Source: Croceicoccus marinus (lineage in GTDB: Bacteria; Pseudomonadota; Alphaproteobacteria; Sphingomonadales; Sphingomonadaceae). From it: a stretch of 64,000 nt of DNA. Location of the stretch: the NCBI RefSeq assembly GCF_001661675.2, contig NZ_CP019602.1:1823501-1887500 (forward strand), written 5' to 3'. The position numbers were made by a program, and so were the translations under genes. Positions 6,677 to 15,797 of this stretch are shown piece after piece. The first letter of the stretch is position 1, and each line of letters starts with the position of its first letter. The notes under the pieces are model-generated. The model did no database searches. It was not told the origin of the DNA and was given only the letters and a program-made list of their open reading frames with translations.

Positions 6677-9151
6677 ATGCCGCGCGCCCATGCGTTCGCC
6701 CGCGCCGCCGTCAGCCTGCTTGCCGTCGCGGCCCTGCCCGCCGCTGCCGCGGAGGCAGGGACCGGCGATGCCGATGCCGCCAGCCAGCAGCCCGCCGCGC
6801 CGGAAGAGGATGCCGGGACCGCCGACGACATCATTGTTACCGCGCCGCAGGTCAATCGCGGCAGCGTGGACATTCCGCAGGCCCCCGTCGCCGTGCTGGA
6901 CGAGGACGAGATCCTGAGCATCGGCGCCAGCTCGCTGGTCGAACTGCTGGAAGAGCTTGCCCCGCAGACCGGATCGGGCCGGGGGCGCGGATCGGGCGGG
7001 CGGCCCGCGATCCTGGTCAACGGGCAGCGCGTGTCGGGCTTTCGCGAACTCCGCAACTATCCGCCCGAGGCGCTGGCCCGCGTCGAGGTCCTGCCCGAGG
7101 AAGCAGCCATCCGCTTCGGCTTTCGCCCCGATCAGCGCGTGATCAACTTCATCCTGAAGGAGCGATATGCGTCCAAGGGGATCGAACTGGAATATGGCGT
7201 GCCGGGCGGCGGCGGCTATCACACCAGCGAGATCGAGGCCTCGGTCCTTTCGATCAACGGACCTAATCGGCTGAACCTCGCGGTGGAGGCGGAGGACAGT
7301 TCGCTGCTGACCGAGGGGGAGCGCGGCGTATCGTCCTATGGCTTCGATCCGGTGTTCGGCGACCTGAACCCCGCCGATTACCGTTCGCTGGTCGCCGATA
7401 CGCGCGACCTGACGCTGAACGGCGCGTGGACGCGCGGCTTCGGCGAAAACGGGACCGGCGGATCGCTGACCGTCAACGGCACGATCACGCGCAGCGATTC
7501 GCTGTCGCTGAACGGCCCGGACACCGCCCTGCTGACCGACGCCAGCGGCGGGGCGGCGCAGCGCACGCTGCTGTCCGAGGCGCTGGGTCGCGGCGCGCGG
7601 GTGCGCGACAGCCGCTCTGCCGGGTTCGAACTGGGCACGACCTATAACAAGGGAGTCGGCGACTGGGACCTGACGGTGACGGGCCGCTGGGTGCATGACG
7701 ATACGGTCTCGCGCAGCACGGCAGCCACCGATGTATCGGCGCTGCAGGCGGCGGTGCTGGCGGGTCAGGTGGGGATCGGCGCGCCGGTCGATGACCTGCT
7801 CGCCTTCGTGCCGGACCAGCGGTCCAACGCCAGCTTCTCGAACACCGAGGATGCGACATCGCTGGCCACGCTGACCGGCAGGCCGCTGTGGCTGCCCGCG
7901 GGGCAGATGGCGGTGACCTTGCAGGCAGGGTTCGACTGGTCGAACATCGACAGCCGCAGCAGCGACAATCCGGGCCTTGCCACCGACCTGACGCGCGGCG
8001 ACGCCAATGCGGGATTCACGCTGGGCGTTCCGCTCACCAGCCGCCGGGACAATGTGCTGGCCGCGGTGGGCGACATCACGCTCGACCTGTCGGGCGGGTT
8101 CAATCGGCTGTCGGATTTCGGCACGCTCTATAACTGGAGCGCGGGGCTGAACTGGTCGCCGCTGGACGATCTGAACCTGCAGGTCAGCCATATCTACACC
8201 GAGCGGGCGCCCAGCCTGACGCAGCTTGGCGCGCCTTTGCTGGTCACCAGCGGGGTGACGATCTTCGACATCGCGACCGGGCAGACCGTGCTGGTCGACC
8301 TGGTCACCGGCGGCAATCCCGACCTGGTGGCCGAAAAGCAGCGAGACTGGAAGATCGGCGCGACCTATGACCTGCCGTTCCTGCGCCGGTCGAACCTGAT
8401 CGTCGAATATTACGACGAAAGCTCGACCGACGTGTCGAGCGGATTTCCGGCGCTCACCCCCTCGATCGAGAATGCCTTTCCCGGCCGCGTGCTGCGCGAT
8501 GCGGACGGCAATCTGGTCGGCATCGACCAGCGGCCCGTGACCTATGCGCAGCAGGACGGGCGGCGGCTGCGCTATGGCATCGACATCTCGGACCGGATCT
8601 CCGCCGGCGAGGATGGAGAAGAGCGCGGGCGCGGCGGCGGCGCTCCGGGCTTTGCGCCCGGGGGACGCGGCGGCGGGCATTGGGGGCTGGCGCTCTACCA
8701 CACGGTGCGGTTCGAACAGACCGTGCGGATCGCGGATGGCACCCCCGTGCTGGACCTATTGGAGGGCGAATCCCTGACAGCCACCCCCGTCGCCCGGCAC
8801 GAGCTGGAGCTTTCGGGCCGCGTCTTCTACAAGGGTTTCGGCGCGCGGCTGTCGGGCGATTACCTGGGCGGGGCGAGCATCGCGAACACCGGCGGATCGG
8901 GCAGCAGCCTAGGCTTTGCACCCATCGCCACCTTCGACCTGCGCCTGTTCGCCGACCTGGAACAGCAGGAAGCGCTGATCGAGGCGGTGCCCTTCTTCAA
9001 GGGCAGCCGCGTATCGCTTTCCGTCGATAACATTTTCGATGCGCAGCAGCGCGTGACTGATGCGGACGGCACCGTACCGGTCAATTAACTGCCCGATTTC
9101 ATCGATCCCGCAGGCCGCTTTTTCGAGATCGAGTTTCGCAAGCGGTTCTGA
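6677..9151 (+). pseudogene. TonB-dependent receptor with an in-frame stop before the last beta-strand
   Basis: An outer-membrane TonB-dependent receptor of the sphingomonad type. A signal peptide (ARAAVSLLAVAALPAAAAEA) starts at the ATG at 6677; an ATG at 6659 is the alternative. A TonB-box-like DDIIVTAP segment, a plug domain (ILVNGQRVSGFRELRNYPPEALARVEVLP) and a long barrel follow, ending in SVDNIFDAQQRVTDADGTVPVN and a TAA at 9086-9088. In the same frame the sequence then continues for 20 codons as LPDFIDPAGRFFEIEFRKRF and stops at 9149-9151. That tail is the classical C-terminal strand of this receptor class, ending in phenylalanine as outer-membrane barrels do. The conserved residue at the stop is normally tyrosine, so a single change of TAC or TAT to TAA explains it. 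As read, the product is 803 residues and lacks the strand recognised by the Bam machinery. A sequencing error or stop readthrough are the alternatives. The substrate is unknown. Confidence 0.85.
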
Positions 9152-9357
9152 CCTCCCGCACCGCCGAGCCTGCCGCGAGATGCGCGCCCCAACGCGTGCT
9201 TTGCTTTTGCGGCGGGCTTCCATTATAGGCCACCGGGAACGCCCCGGCCGTGTCCGCGCCCCGTGCCCACGGGGCCGGTCAGACCGGGGCTTGGTGTTTT
9301 CCGCCCCCCGCCCCATATCCGGCGGATCACGGGCACAGCCTGGAAAGCGAAGTCACG

Positions 9358-10140
9358 ATGTCGCGTCGCCGTCAGATCTACGAAGGCAAGGCCAAGATCC
9401 TTTACGAAGGCCCCGAACCGGGCACGATCATCCAGTATTTCAAGGATGACGCCACCGCGTTCAACGCCCAGAAAAAGGGCACGATCAACGGCAAGGGCGT
9501 GATCAACAACCGCATCAGCGAGTTCGTGTTCACCCGCCTGTCGCATATCGGCATCCCGACCCATTTCATCCGCCGCCTGAACATGCGCGAGCAGTTGGTC
9601 CGCCAAGTCGACATCATCCCGATCGAGGTGGTGGTGCGCAATGTCGCGGCGGGGTCGATCTCGAAGCGGCTGGGCCTGGAAGAGGGCGAGCCGCTGCCGC
9701 ACACGCTGCTGGAATATTACTACAAGGACGATGCGCTGGGCGATCCGCTGATCGCCGAAGAGCATATCGCCTGCTTCGGCTGGGCCTCGAACGAGGAGAT
9801 GCAGGACATCTCGTCCATGGCGATCCGCATCAACGATTTCATGTGCGGGATGTTCGCGGCGGTCGGCATCCGGCTGGTCGATTTCAAGCTGGAATTCGGC
9901 CGGCTGTGGGACGGCGATTACAGCCGCGTGATCCTGGCGGACGAGATCAGCCCCGACGGCTGCCGCCTGTGGGACATGACCACGGGCGAAAAGCTGGACA
10001 AGGACCGCTTCCGCCGCGACCTGGGCGGCGAGGAAGACGCCTATCAGGAAGTCGCCCGCAGGCTGGGCGTATTGCAGGACGACGGGCCGAGCGAGGTGTT
10101 CGATATCAACCATCATCGCAAGCTGCGGGGAAAGAAATAA
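9358..10140 (+). CDS. purC: Phosphoribosylaminoimidazole-succinocarboxamide synthase
   Basis: SAICAR synthetase joins aspartate to CAIR with ATP in de novo purine synthesis. The 260-residue protein starts [16 protein letters not shown] and shows the ATP-binding and catalytic blocks [30 protein letters not shown] and [10 protein letters not shown], with the [12 protein letters not shown] segment near residue 205. The start is the ATG at 9358, preceded by a GGAAAGCGA ribosome-binding stretch. purS and purQ follow 3.1 kb downstream on the same strand, separated only by an M16 peptidase gene, so this is a purine gene cluster with an insertion. Confidence 0.97.
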   Translation: MSRRRQIYEGKAKILYEGPEPGTIIQYFKDDATAFNAQKKGTINGKGVINNRISEFVFTRLSHIGIPTHFIRRLNMREQLVRQVDIIPIEVVVRNVAAGSISKRLGLEEGEPLPHTLLEYYYKDDALGDPLIAEEHIACFGWASNEEMQDISSMAIRINDFMCGMFAAVGIRLVDFKLEFGRLWDGDYSRVILADEISPDGCRLWDMTTGEKLDKDRFRRDLGGEEDAYQEVARRLGVLQDDGPSEVFDINHHRKLRGKK

Positions 10141-10231
10141 GGGCCGCAGTTTTATAACGTGATGGGAAGAGGATTTCAGGAACGGACCGCCGCATCGCGC
10201 GGCAGGATGGTGAGTCGCCGGGCGGCCCGGA

Positions 10232-13183
10232 TTGGCTGACCGATCGGGCCTGCGTCGGCGGATTGAGCGTCCTGCGTTCGGCGTGCTGCCGCTAACGCTA
10301 CTGGGGGCGGCACTGGGCGGATGCGCCGCGCCCCTGGCGTCCGTCACATCGCCGGTCGTCCCTTCCGCGGATGCGCGGCAGGACCCGGCGATACAAGTCA
10401 ACCGCAGCGGCTATCCCCTGCCCGAAGCGGCTTTGGCGCAAAGCGATCTCGAACCCGACACTGCGATCCGCTGGGGCCGCCTGCCCAACGGGCTGTTCTG
10501 GGCATTCCGCCCCAATGCCACCCCCGCCGACACCGCCGAGATCCGCCTGGCCTTCGACGCCGGATCGCTGGACGAGGCGGACGCGCAGCGCGGCTTTGCC
10601 CATTATGTCGAGCACATGGCCTTCAACGGCTCCACCAATGTCGAGGAAGGCGAGATGATCGCCCTGCTCGAGCGTGAGGGGCTGGCATTCGGGGCGGACA
10701 CCAATGCTTCGACCGGGTTCGAGCATACGATCTACCAGCTGCGCCTGCCGCGCACCGATCCAGCGCTGCTGGATACCTCGCTGATGCTGATGCGCGAGAT
10801 CGCGAGCGAGCTGGATTTCGACCCCGCGGCAGTCGAACGCGAACGCGGCGTGCTGCTGGCGGAGCGGCGCGACCGGGCCAACTACCAGCTTGAGGAAGCG
10901 CTCGACCGCTACCGGTTCGAGACGCCCGATGCCCGCTATGTCGATCGCTGGGCGGGCGGGACGCAGGAGACGCTGCGCGGCGCCGACGCTGCGGATCTGC
11001 GCGCCTTCTGGGCCTCTCACTACCGGCCGGAGAATGCCGCGCTGATCGTGGTCGGCGACCTTGACCCCGATGCGGTCGAGGCTGCCATCACCGCGCATTT
11101 CGCAGACTGGCAAAGCGATGCGCCGCCCCCTGCCCCCCGCGATTACGGCGATGTGGATTTCACCCGTCCGGCAGCCGAGGAAATCCACCTCCACCCCGCC
11201 TTGTCCGAGCGTTTTACCGCCTTTGCCCTCGCCCCCGCGCAGACGCCGCTCGACACGGCGGAGGAGCGGCGTGCGACCGTGCTGCGGCAGATCGGCTATG
11301 ACGCGGTGAACCGGCGGCTGACGCGGCTGGCAAGGCAGGCGGGCGCGCCCTTCAAGTCGGCGGGCTTCGGTTCGGGCAATGTGTTTCGCGATGCGCGGGT
11401 GACGCGGCTGATCGTCGACAGCGTCGACGGCAAGTGGCAGGCCGGGCTGCAGGCCGCGGTGGCCGAATATCGCGGCGCGCTGGAACGCGGCTTTTCCGAA
11501 GCCGAGATCGCCGAGCAGCTTGCCGAGCTGGACGAGAGATACGAGGCGGCCATGGTCGGCGAGCCGACGCGCACCAACGACTTCATGGTCGATCGCATCC
11601 TGCGCTGGGTCGGCGAAGGCCGCGTGCCGACGACCGGGCCGGAAGCCGCCGAACGCTATTTCGCGATGCGCGCCGAGATTACCCCCGACGCTGTGCTGGC
11701 CGCGCTGCGCGAGGAAGCCGTGCCGCTGGACGAGGACGCCCATCTGCGCTTTCGCGGACGCAGCGCACCCGAAGGCGGCGAACAGGCGCTGCGCCGCGCA
11801 TGGACCGAGGCGATGGAAGCCCCGCTTGCCGACGAGGCGGTGATCGAGACGCAGCCGTTCGCCTACACCGATTTCGGCACGCCCGGCACCGTCGTCCTCG
11901 ACACGCGCGAGCCGGTGTTCGACGTGCGCACGGTGCGTTTTGCCAATAATGTCCGGCTGAATGTCAAGCATACCGACTTGGCGCGCAACCAGGTGCTTGT
12001 GCGCATGACGATCCCGGGCGGAAAGCTGCTGGAAACGCGCGAGCGGCCCAACGCGGTCGAACTGGCATCGCGCATTCCCGCCAGCGGGCTGGGCGAGCAT
12101 GAGGCGGACCAGCTTGCGTCGATCCTGGCGGGCAAGCGCGTCGGCTTCGACCTCGGCGCGTCGAGCGATGCGCTGATCTCGTCCGGTTCGACGCGGGCCG
12201 AGGATCTGGAACTGCAATTGCAGCTGATGGCCGCGCTGATCAACGATCCGGGCTGGCGGACCGAGCCGGTGACCCGCTTTCGCAATGCGCTGCCCGATTA
12301 TTTCGCGCGGCTGCGCGCCACGCCGGGGTCTGCGCTGGCAAGCGGGCGCGGCGCGGTGATCAGCGACAACGATCCGCGCTTTTCGCAGCAGCAGATCGAC
12401 GCCTATCGCGCGCTCGATTTCGACCAGCTGCGCGCCGCCATCGGCCCCAGCCTGGCCAGCGGCCCGATCGAGATCGCCATTGTCGGCGACGTGGACGAGG
12501 ACCGGGCGATCGAGCTGGTGGGCCGGACCCTGGGCGCGCTGCCCAGGCGCGAGGAGGATTACACCCCCGCCCCTGCCGCGCTGCAGCGGCAATTCACCGA
12601 CCGGCGCGGCGCGGTGGTGCTGCGGCATGAGGGCGAGCCGACGCAGTCGCTGGTCGAGCTGATCTGGCCGACCACCGACGACAGCGATCCGGACCGGGAA
12701 ATCCGCATGGAACTGCTGGAGCGCGTCGCCCGCATCGCCGTGACCGAGGAACTGCGCGAGCGGCTGGGCCAGGCCTATTCGCCGCAGGTCAGCAATGCGA
12801 TGAGCAAGATCTGGCCCGATTGGGGCATGTTCTCGATCAGGGCACAGGTCGAACTGGCGCAGCTGCCCGCCGCACGCGCCGCGCTGGCCGCCACGATCGA
12901 ATCGCTGCGCAGCGAACCCATCCCCGCCGACATGGTCGAGCGGGCGCGCGCGCCGCTGGTGGCGGCCTATGACAATCTGCTGAAATCCAATTCGGGCTGG
13001 CTGGCGGTCGCCGACCGCGCGCAGAGCGAAAGCGGCAGGCTGGAGCGACTCGCCCGCGCGCAGGACCGCGCCCGCGCCGTCACGGCAGAGCAATTGCAGG
13101 CCGAGGCGCACCAATGGCTCGCCCCGGACCGTGCGCTGGAGTTTCTGGTCGTGCCCGAGGGAGCGCCTTCCCCCGTTCCGTGA
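10232..13183 (+). CDS. M16-family zinc metallopeptidase, two-domain, probable lipoprotein
   Basis: A 983-residue pitrilysin/insulinase-family protease. The N-terminus (LTLLGAALGGC near residues 21-31) is a lipoprotein signal with a lipobox cysteine, so the enzyme is expected in the periplasm anchored to a membrane. The inverted zinc motif HYVEH is at residues 124-128, with the third ligand in the ERERGVLLAE segment near residue 204. The second half is a degenerate M16 repeat with the family RERLGQAYSP block but no zinc motif, as is usual. No ATG is available at the right place; the TTG at 10232 keeps the arginine-rich N-region of the signal, and a GTG at 10283 would lose it. It lies between purC and purS without obvious functional link. 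Substrate unknown. Confidence 0.88.
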   Translation: MADRSGLRRRIERPAFGVLPLTLLGAALGGCAAPLASVTSPVVPSADARQDPAIQVNRSGYPLPEAALAQSDLEPDTAIRWGRLPNGLFWAFRPNATPADTAEIRLAFDAGSLDEADAQRGFAHYVEHMAFNGSTNVEEGEMIALLEREGLAFGADTNASTGFEHTIYQLRLPRTDPALLDTSLMLMREIASELDFDPAAVERERGVLLAERRDRANYQLEEALDRYRFETPDARYVDRWAGGTQETLRGADAADLRAFWASHYRPENAALIVVGDLDPDAVEAAITAHFADWQSDAPPPAPRDYGDVDFTRPAAEEIHLHPALSERFTAFALAPAQTPLDTAEERRATVLRQIGYDAVNRRLTRLARQAGAPFKSAGFGSGNVFRDARVTRLIVDSVDGKWQAGLQAAVAEYRGALERGFSEAEIAEQLAELDERYEAAMVGEPTRTNDFMVDRILRWVGEGRVPTTGPEAAERYFAMRAEITPDAVLAALREEAVPLDEDAHLRFRGRSAPEGGEQALRRAWTEAMEAPLADEAVIETQPFAYTDFGTPGTVVLDTREPVFDVRTVRFANNVRLNVKHTDLARNQVLVRMTIPGGKLLETRERPNAVELASRIPASGLGEHEADQLASILAGKRVGFDLGASSDALISSGSTRAEDLELQLQLMAALINDPGWRTEPVTRFRNALPDYFARLRATPGSALASGRGAVISDNDPRFSQQQIDAYRALDFDQLRAAIGPSLASGPIEIAIVGDVDEDRAIELVGRTLGALPRREEDYTPAPAALQRQFTDRRGAVVLRHEGEPTQSLVELIWPTTDDSDPDREIRMELLERVARIAVTEELRERLGQAYSPQVSNAMSKIWPDWGMFSIRAQVELAQLPAARAALAATIESLRSEPIPADMVERARAPLVAAYDNLLKSNSGWLAVADRAQSESGRLERLARAQDRARAVTAEQLQAEAHQWLAPDRALEFLVVPEGAPSPVP

Positions 13184-13278
13184 CCCGATCGCGCCACAGC
13201 ATGCTTGCACCGGCGCGCTTCTGGCCATAGGGGCTGCGGCAGGCTGAACCCCGTAATTTTGCAAGAAGGTCACCGATC

Positions 13279-13512
13279 ATGAAGGTGCAGGTCCATGTTT
13301 CGCTGAAACCCGGCGTGCTCGATCCGCAGGGCCGCGCGATCCATCACGCGCTCGAAGGACTGGGCTTTGACGGCGTGACCGACGTGCGCGTCGGGCGCGA
13401 GATCGCGCTGGAAGTCGCCGACGACACCAGCGACGAGGCGCTGGACGAAATGTGCTACAAGCTGCTGGCCAACACGGTGATCGAGAATTACCGCGTCGAG
13501 AAGCTTTCCTGA
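13279..13512 (+). CDS. purS: FGAM synthase subunit PurS
   Basis: The small subunit of the three-part formylglycinamidine ribonucleotide synthase (PurS-PurQ-PurL), which bridges the glutaminase and the synthase. It is 77 residues, of the usual length, with KVQVHVSLKPGVLDPQGRAI at the N-terminus and the MCYKLLANTVIENY segment near the end. The start is the ATG at 13279, preceded by AAGAAGGT. purQ follows after 32 bp; purL is not in this window. Confidence 0.96.
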   Translation: MKVQVHVSLKPGVLDPQGRAIHHALEGLGFDGVTDVRVGREIALEVADDTSDEALDEMCYKLLANTVIENYRVEKLS

Positions 13513-13544
13513 CGAATAATGAGCTGACCAAGGACACCTGACCG

Positions 13545-14222
13545 ATGGCTTTTACCGCTGGCGTCATCACCTTCCCCGGTTCCAACTGCGACCGCGACAT
13601 GGCCGTCGCGCTCGAGAAGGTCTCGGGCAAGGCGCCTTTGCGCATCTGGCACGGCGATGCCGAATTGCCTGGCAACATCGATTTCATCGCGGTGCCGGGC
13701 GGGTTTTCCTATGGCGATTATTTGCGTTCGGGCGCGATGGCGGCGAACAGCCCGGTCATGCGGTCGGTCGTGGCTGCGGCGGAGCGCGGCGTGCCGGTGC
13801 TGGGCGTGTGCAACGGCTTCCAGGTGCTGACCGAGGCGCGGTTGCTCCCCGGCGCGCTGATGCGCAATGCGGGCATCCGCTTCGTCTGCCGCACCGTGCC
13901 GCTGGTGGTGGAGAACGCGTCGAGCCTGTTCACGCAGGGCTATGAGAAGGGCGATACGATCCAGATCCCCGTCGCCCATCACGACGGCAATTATTTCGCG
14001 GACGAGGATGTGCTGAACCGGCTGGAAGGCGAAGGCCGCATCGCGTTCCGCTATGGCGAGCCGGTCAACGGGTCGGCCTGCCAGATCGCGGGCGTGCTGA
14101 ACGAGCGGGGCAATGTGCTGGGCATGATGCCCCACCCCGAACGCGCGATCGAGCCCGAGCAGGGCAGCAGCGACGGCCGCGCGCTGTTCCAGTCGGTGTT
14201 CGAATCGCTGGCGGTCGCCTGA
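13545..14222 (+). CDS. purQ: FGAM synthase glutaminase subunit PurQ
   Basis: A class I glutamine amidotransferase that supplies ammonia to PurL in purine synthesis. The 225-residue protein has the N-terminal [14 protein letters not shown], the [14 protein letters not shown] oxyanion region, the nucleophile cysteine in LGVCNGFQ (residue 89) and the catalytic His/Glu in [12 protein letters not shown]. The presence of separate purS and purQ genes means the organism uses the small-PurL three-component enzyme. A GC-rich hairpin follows 10 bp after the stop. Confidence 0.97.
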   Translation: MAFTAGVITFPGSNCDRDMAVALEKVSGKAPLRIWHGDAELPGNIDFIAVPGGFSYGDYLRSGAMAANSPVMRSVVAAAERGVPVLGVCNGFQVLTEARLLPGALMRNAGIRFVCRTVPLVVENASSLFTQGYEKGDTIQIPVAHHDGNYFADEDVLNRLEGEGRIAFRYGEPVNGSACQIAGVLNERGNVLGMMPHPERAIEPEQGSSDGRALFQSVFESLAVA

Positions 14223-14231
14223 TTTCCTTGT

Positions 14232-14253
14232 CGGCGGCCCAGGAGGGTCGCCG
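14232..14253 (+). terminator. Hairpin downstream of purQ
   Basis: CGGCGGCCC, loop AGGA, GGGTCGCCG makes a 9-bp stem with one G-U pair, starting 10 bp after the purQ stop. No U-tract follows, so it may be a Rho-assisted or 3'-stabilising hairpin rather than an intrinsic terminator. Confidence 0.4.
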
Positions 14254-14338
14254 TCAGGGGGCGGTCGGATCCGCGCATTGGCTTGCCCGGCGATCTGCGT
14301 CATATAGGATGCAGACACCAATGAAGAGGGAGAACGCC

Positions 14339-14770
14339 ATGCACAGATTTGCCAGCATTGCCGCCATCGCCGCTTTCGCGCTCGCCGGGTGCGAGGCTGC
14401 CGAGGAGCCCGTCGCCCCCGCGGCGGAAGAGGAAAGCCTGACGCCTGCCGAGACGTCGATGATGGCTCCTGACGGATTGCCGCTCTACGGCGTGTTCGAG
14501 GTCAGCGAAGTCGGCGGCGACGCCAGGTTGATGCGCAACGTCAAGGAAGACGGCACGCTGGTCAACGTGGTGGCCGGTGAAGGTACGGTGCCCGGCACAT
14601 GGACCATGGAAGACGGCAATTTCTGCGTCACCATGGAAGGCGAAGCGGACGCCACCTGTTACTCCAATGCAATGACGGATGGCAGCTGGATCGCCACCAA
14701 CGTCGCCAATCCGGACGAGGCCTGGACGGTCAACCGCGTGATGGGTTCCGAAGTGCTCGCCGACGGCTGA
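14339..14770 (+). CDS. Small lipoprotein, paralogue of the next gene
   Basis: A 143-residue secreted protein of unknown function. The signal peptide MHRFASIAAIAAFALAGC carries a lipobox (LAGC, cysteine 18), so it should be lipidated. An acidic, alanine/proline-rich linker follows, then a globular part with a GTW...G.FC...TCYS pattern, i.e. two cysteines that could form a disulfide. The start is the ATG at 14339 with GAGGGAG seven nt upstream; another in-frame ATG at 14321 is less well placed. Its stop overlaps the ATG of the next gene, which encodes a recognisably related lipoprotein with the same core pattern. Confidence 0.75.
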   Translation: MHRFASIAAIAAFALAGCEAAEEPVAPAAEEESLTPAETSMMAPDGLPLYGVFEVSEVGGDARLMRNVKEDGTLVNVVAGEGTVPGTWTMEDGNFCVTMEGEADATCYSNAMTDGSWIATNVANPDEAWTVNRVMGSEVLADG

Positions 14771-15195
14771 TGCGCGCGGCCCCGCTTTTCCTTGCGCTGG
14801 CCTTCCCGGCACTTGCGCTTGCCGCCTGCTCGGAAGATCGGCGCGAGGAAGCGGCGGAGGGGCCTGCGCGGGCGGCGGTCTATCCCGCTGCCGATGGCGG
14901 CGCGGCGACCGGGCGGTTCGAGATCAGCTCGGCCGACAGCGGCGCTGTGATCGTGCAGGAAGTGCTGCCGGATGGCAGCTATCGCAACCTGATGGACGGG
15001 GAATTGGTGGAAACCGGCACCTGGGCCACGCCCGAACCGGGTGTGTTCTGCACCACCAGCAGCAACGGCAGGACATCCTGCGACGAGGAAAGCCTTGCCC
15101 CTGACGGCACCTGGATTTCCGTCAATGTCGAGGATCCCGCCGTGCGCTGGATCATCCGGCGGCTTGAGGAAACGTCGGGGCCGCCCGCCGCCTGA
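14770..15195 (+). CDS. Small lipoprotein, paralogue of the preceding gene
   Basis: A 141-residue lipoprotein of unknown function. The signal RAAPLFLALAFPALALAAC ends in a lipobox cysteine. The core matches its neighbour: YRNLMDGELVETGTWATPEPGVFC, then a second cysteine in TSCDEES, then GTWISVNVEDPAVRWIIRRL, aligning with DGSWIATNVANPDEAWTVNRV upstream. The ATG overlaps the preceding TGA (TGATG), indicating translational coupling. The pair probably arose by tandem duplication. Periplasmic location is inferred from the signal. Confidence 0.75.
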   Translation: MRAAPLFLALAFPALALAACSEDRREEAAEGPARAAVYPAADGGAATGRFEISSADSGAVIVQEVLPDGSYRNLMDGELVETGTWATPEPGVFCTTSSNGRTSCDEESLAPDGTWISVNVEDPAVRWIIRRLEETSGPPAA

Positions 15196-15216
15196 AGCGC
15201 CTTACCGGACGGGCCG

Positions 15217-15795
15217 TTACCAGACCGGACCGGCGCTCGCCTTCTCGGCAGCGTCGGCCAGCATGTCGAGCGCGCTTTCGATGTCGGGCGCGACCAGCAA
15301 TTGCGCGCGGCGTTCCCTGCTCATGAAGCCTTCGTCCTGCACCGTGTCGCAGAACTGCGCGAAACCCTGCCAGTAGTTGTTGATGTCGAGCAGGCAGAAC
15401 GGCTTGGCGTGATAGCCCAGCGCGTTCCACGTCCACGCCTCCATCAGCTCGTCCAGCGTGCCGATGCCGCCCGGCAGGCAGACGAATGCATCGGCCAGCT
15501 GAGTCATCCTGGCCTTGCGCTGGTGCATGTCGGCGACCCGGTGCAGTTCGGTCAGGCCAAGATGCGCGACCTCGTGGCTGTGCAGCGCATCGGGGATCAC
15601 GCCATAGGCCTTGCCGCCCGCTTCCAGCACGGTGTCGGCAATGATGCCCATCAGGCCCAACCGGCCGCCGCCATAGACCAGGTCGATGCCGCGCTTCGCC
15701 ATTGCCAGGCCCAGATCGCGCGTGGCGGCGGCATAGACCGGGTTCTGGCCCATGCCCGATCCGCAATAGACGGCCAGGGATTTCAGTGCGGCCAC
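15217..15795 (-). CDS. LOG-family protein, nucleoside 5'-monophosphate phosphoribohydrolase
   Basis: A 192-residue Rossmann-fold protein of the LOG family (often misannotated as lysine decarboxylase). It carries the two signature blocks YGGGRLGLMG near residue 45 and LPGGIGTLDELME near residue 105. Family members cleave the N-glycosidic bond of nucleotide 5'-monophosphates such as cytokinin ribotides or AMP. The start is a GTG at 15795, 2 bp after the stop of the upstream kinase gene with GGAG eight nt upstream; a TTG at 15801 is possible. It forms a two-gene operon with the PfkB kinase. Confidence 0.88.
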   Translation of the reverse strand: MAALKSLAVYCGSGMGQNPVYAAATRDLGLAMAKRGIDLVYGGGRLGLMGIIADTVLEAGGKAYGVIPDALHSHEVAHLGLTELHRVADMHQRKARMTQLADAFVCLPGGIGTLDELMEAWTWNALGYHAKPFCLLDINNYWQGFAQFCDTVQDEGFMSRERRAQLLVAPDIESALDMLADAAEKASAGPVW

Positions 15796-15797
15796 GA

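Noticed and set aside
10298..13273. Leftward open frame of nearly 1000 codons opposite the M16 peptidase
   Set aside because: Its translation is low-complexity (Arg, Gln, Ala, Gly) without domains, while the rightward frame has the HxxEH zinc motif.
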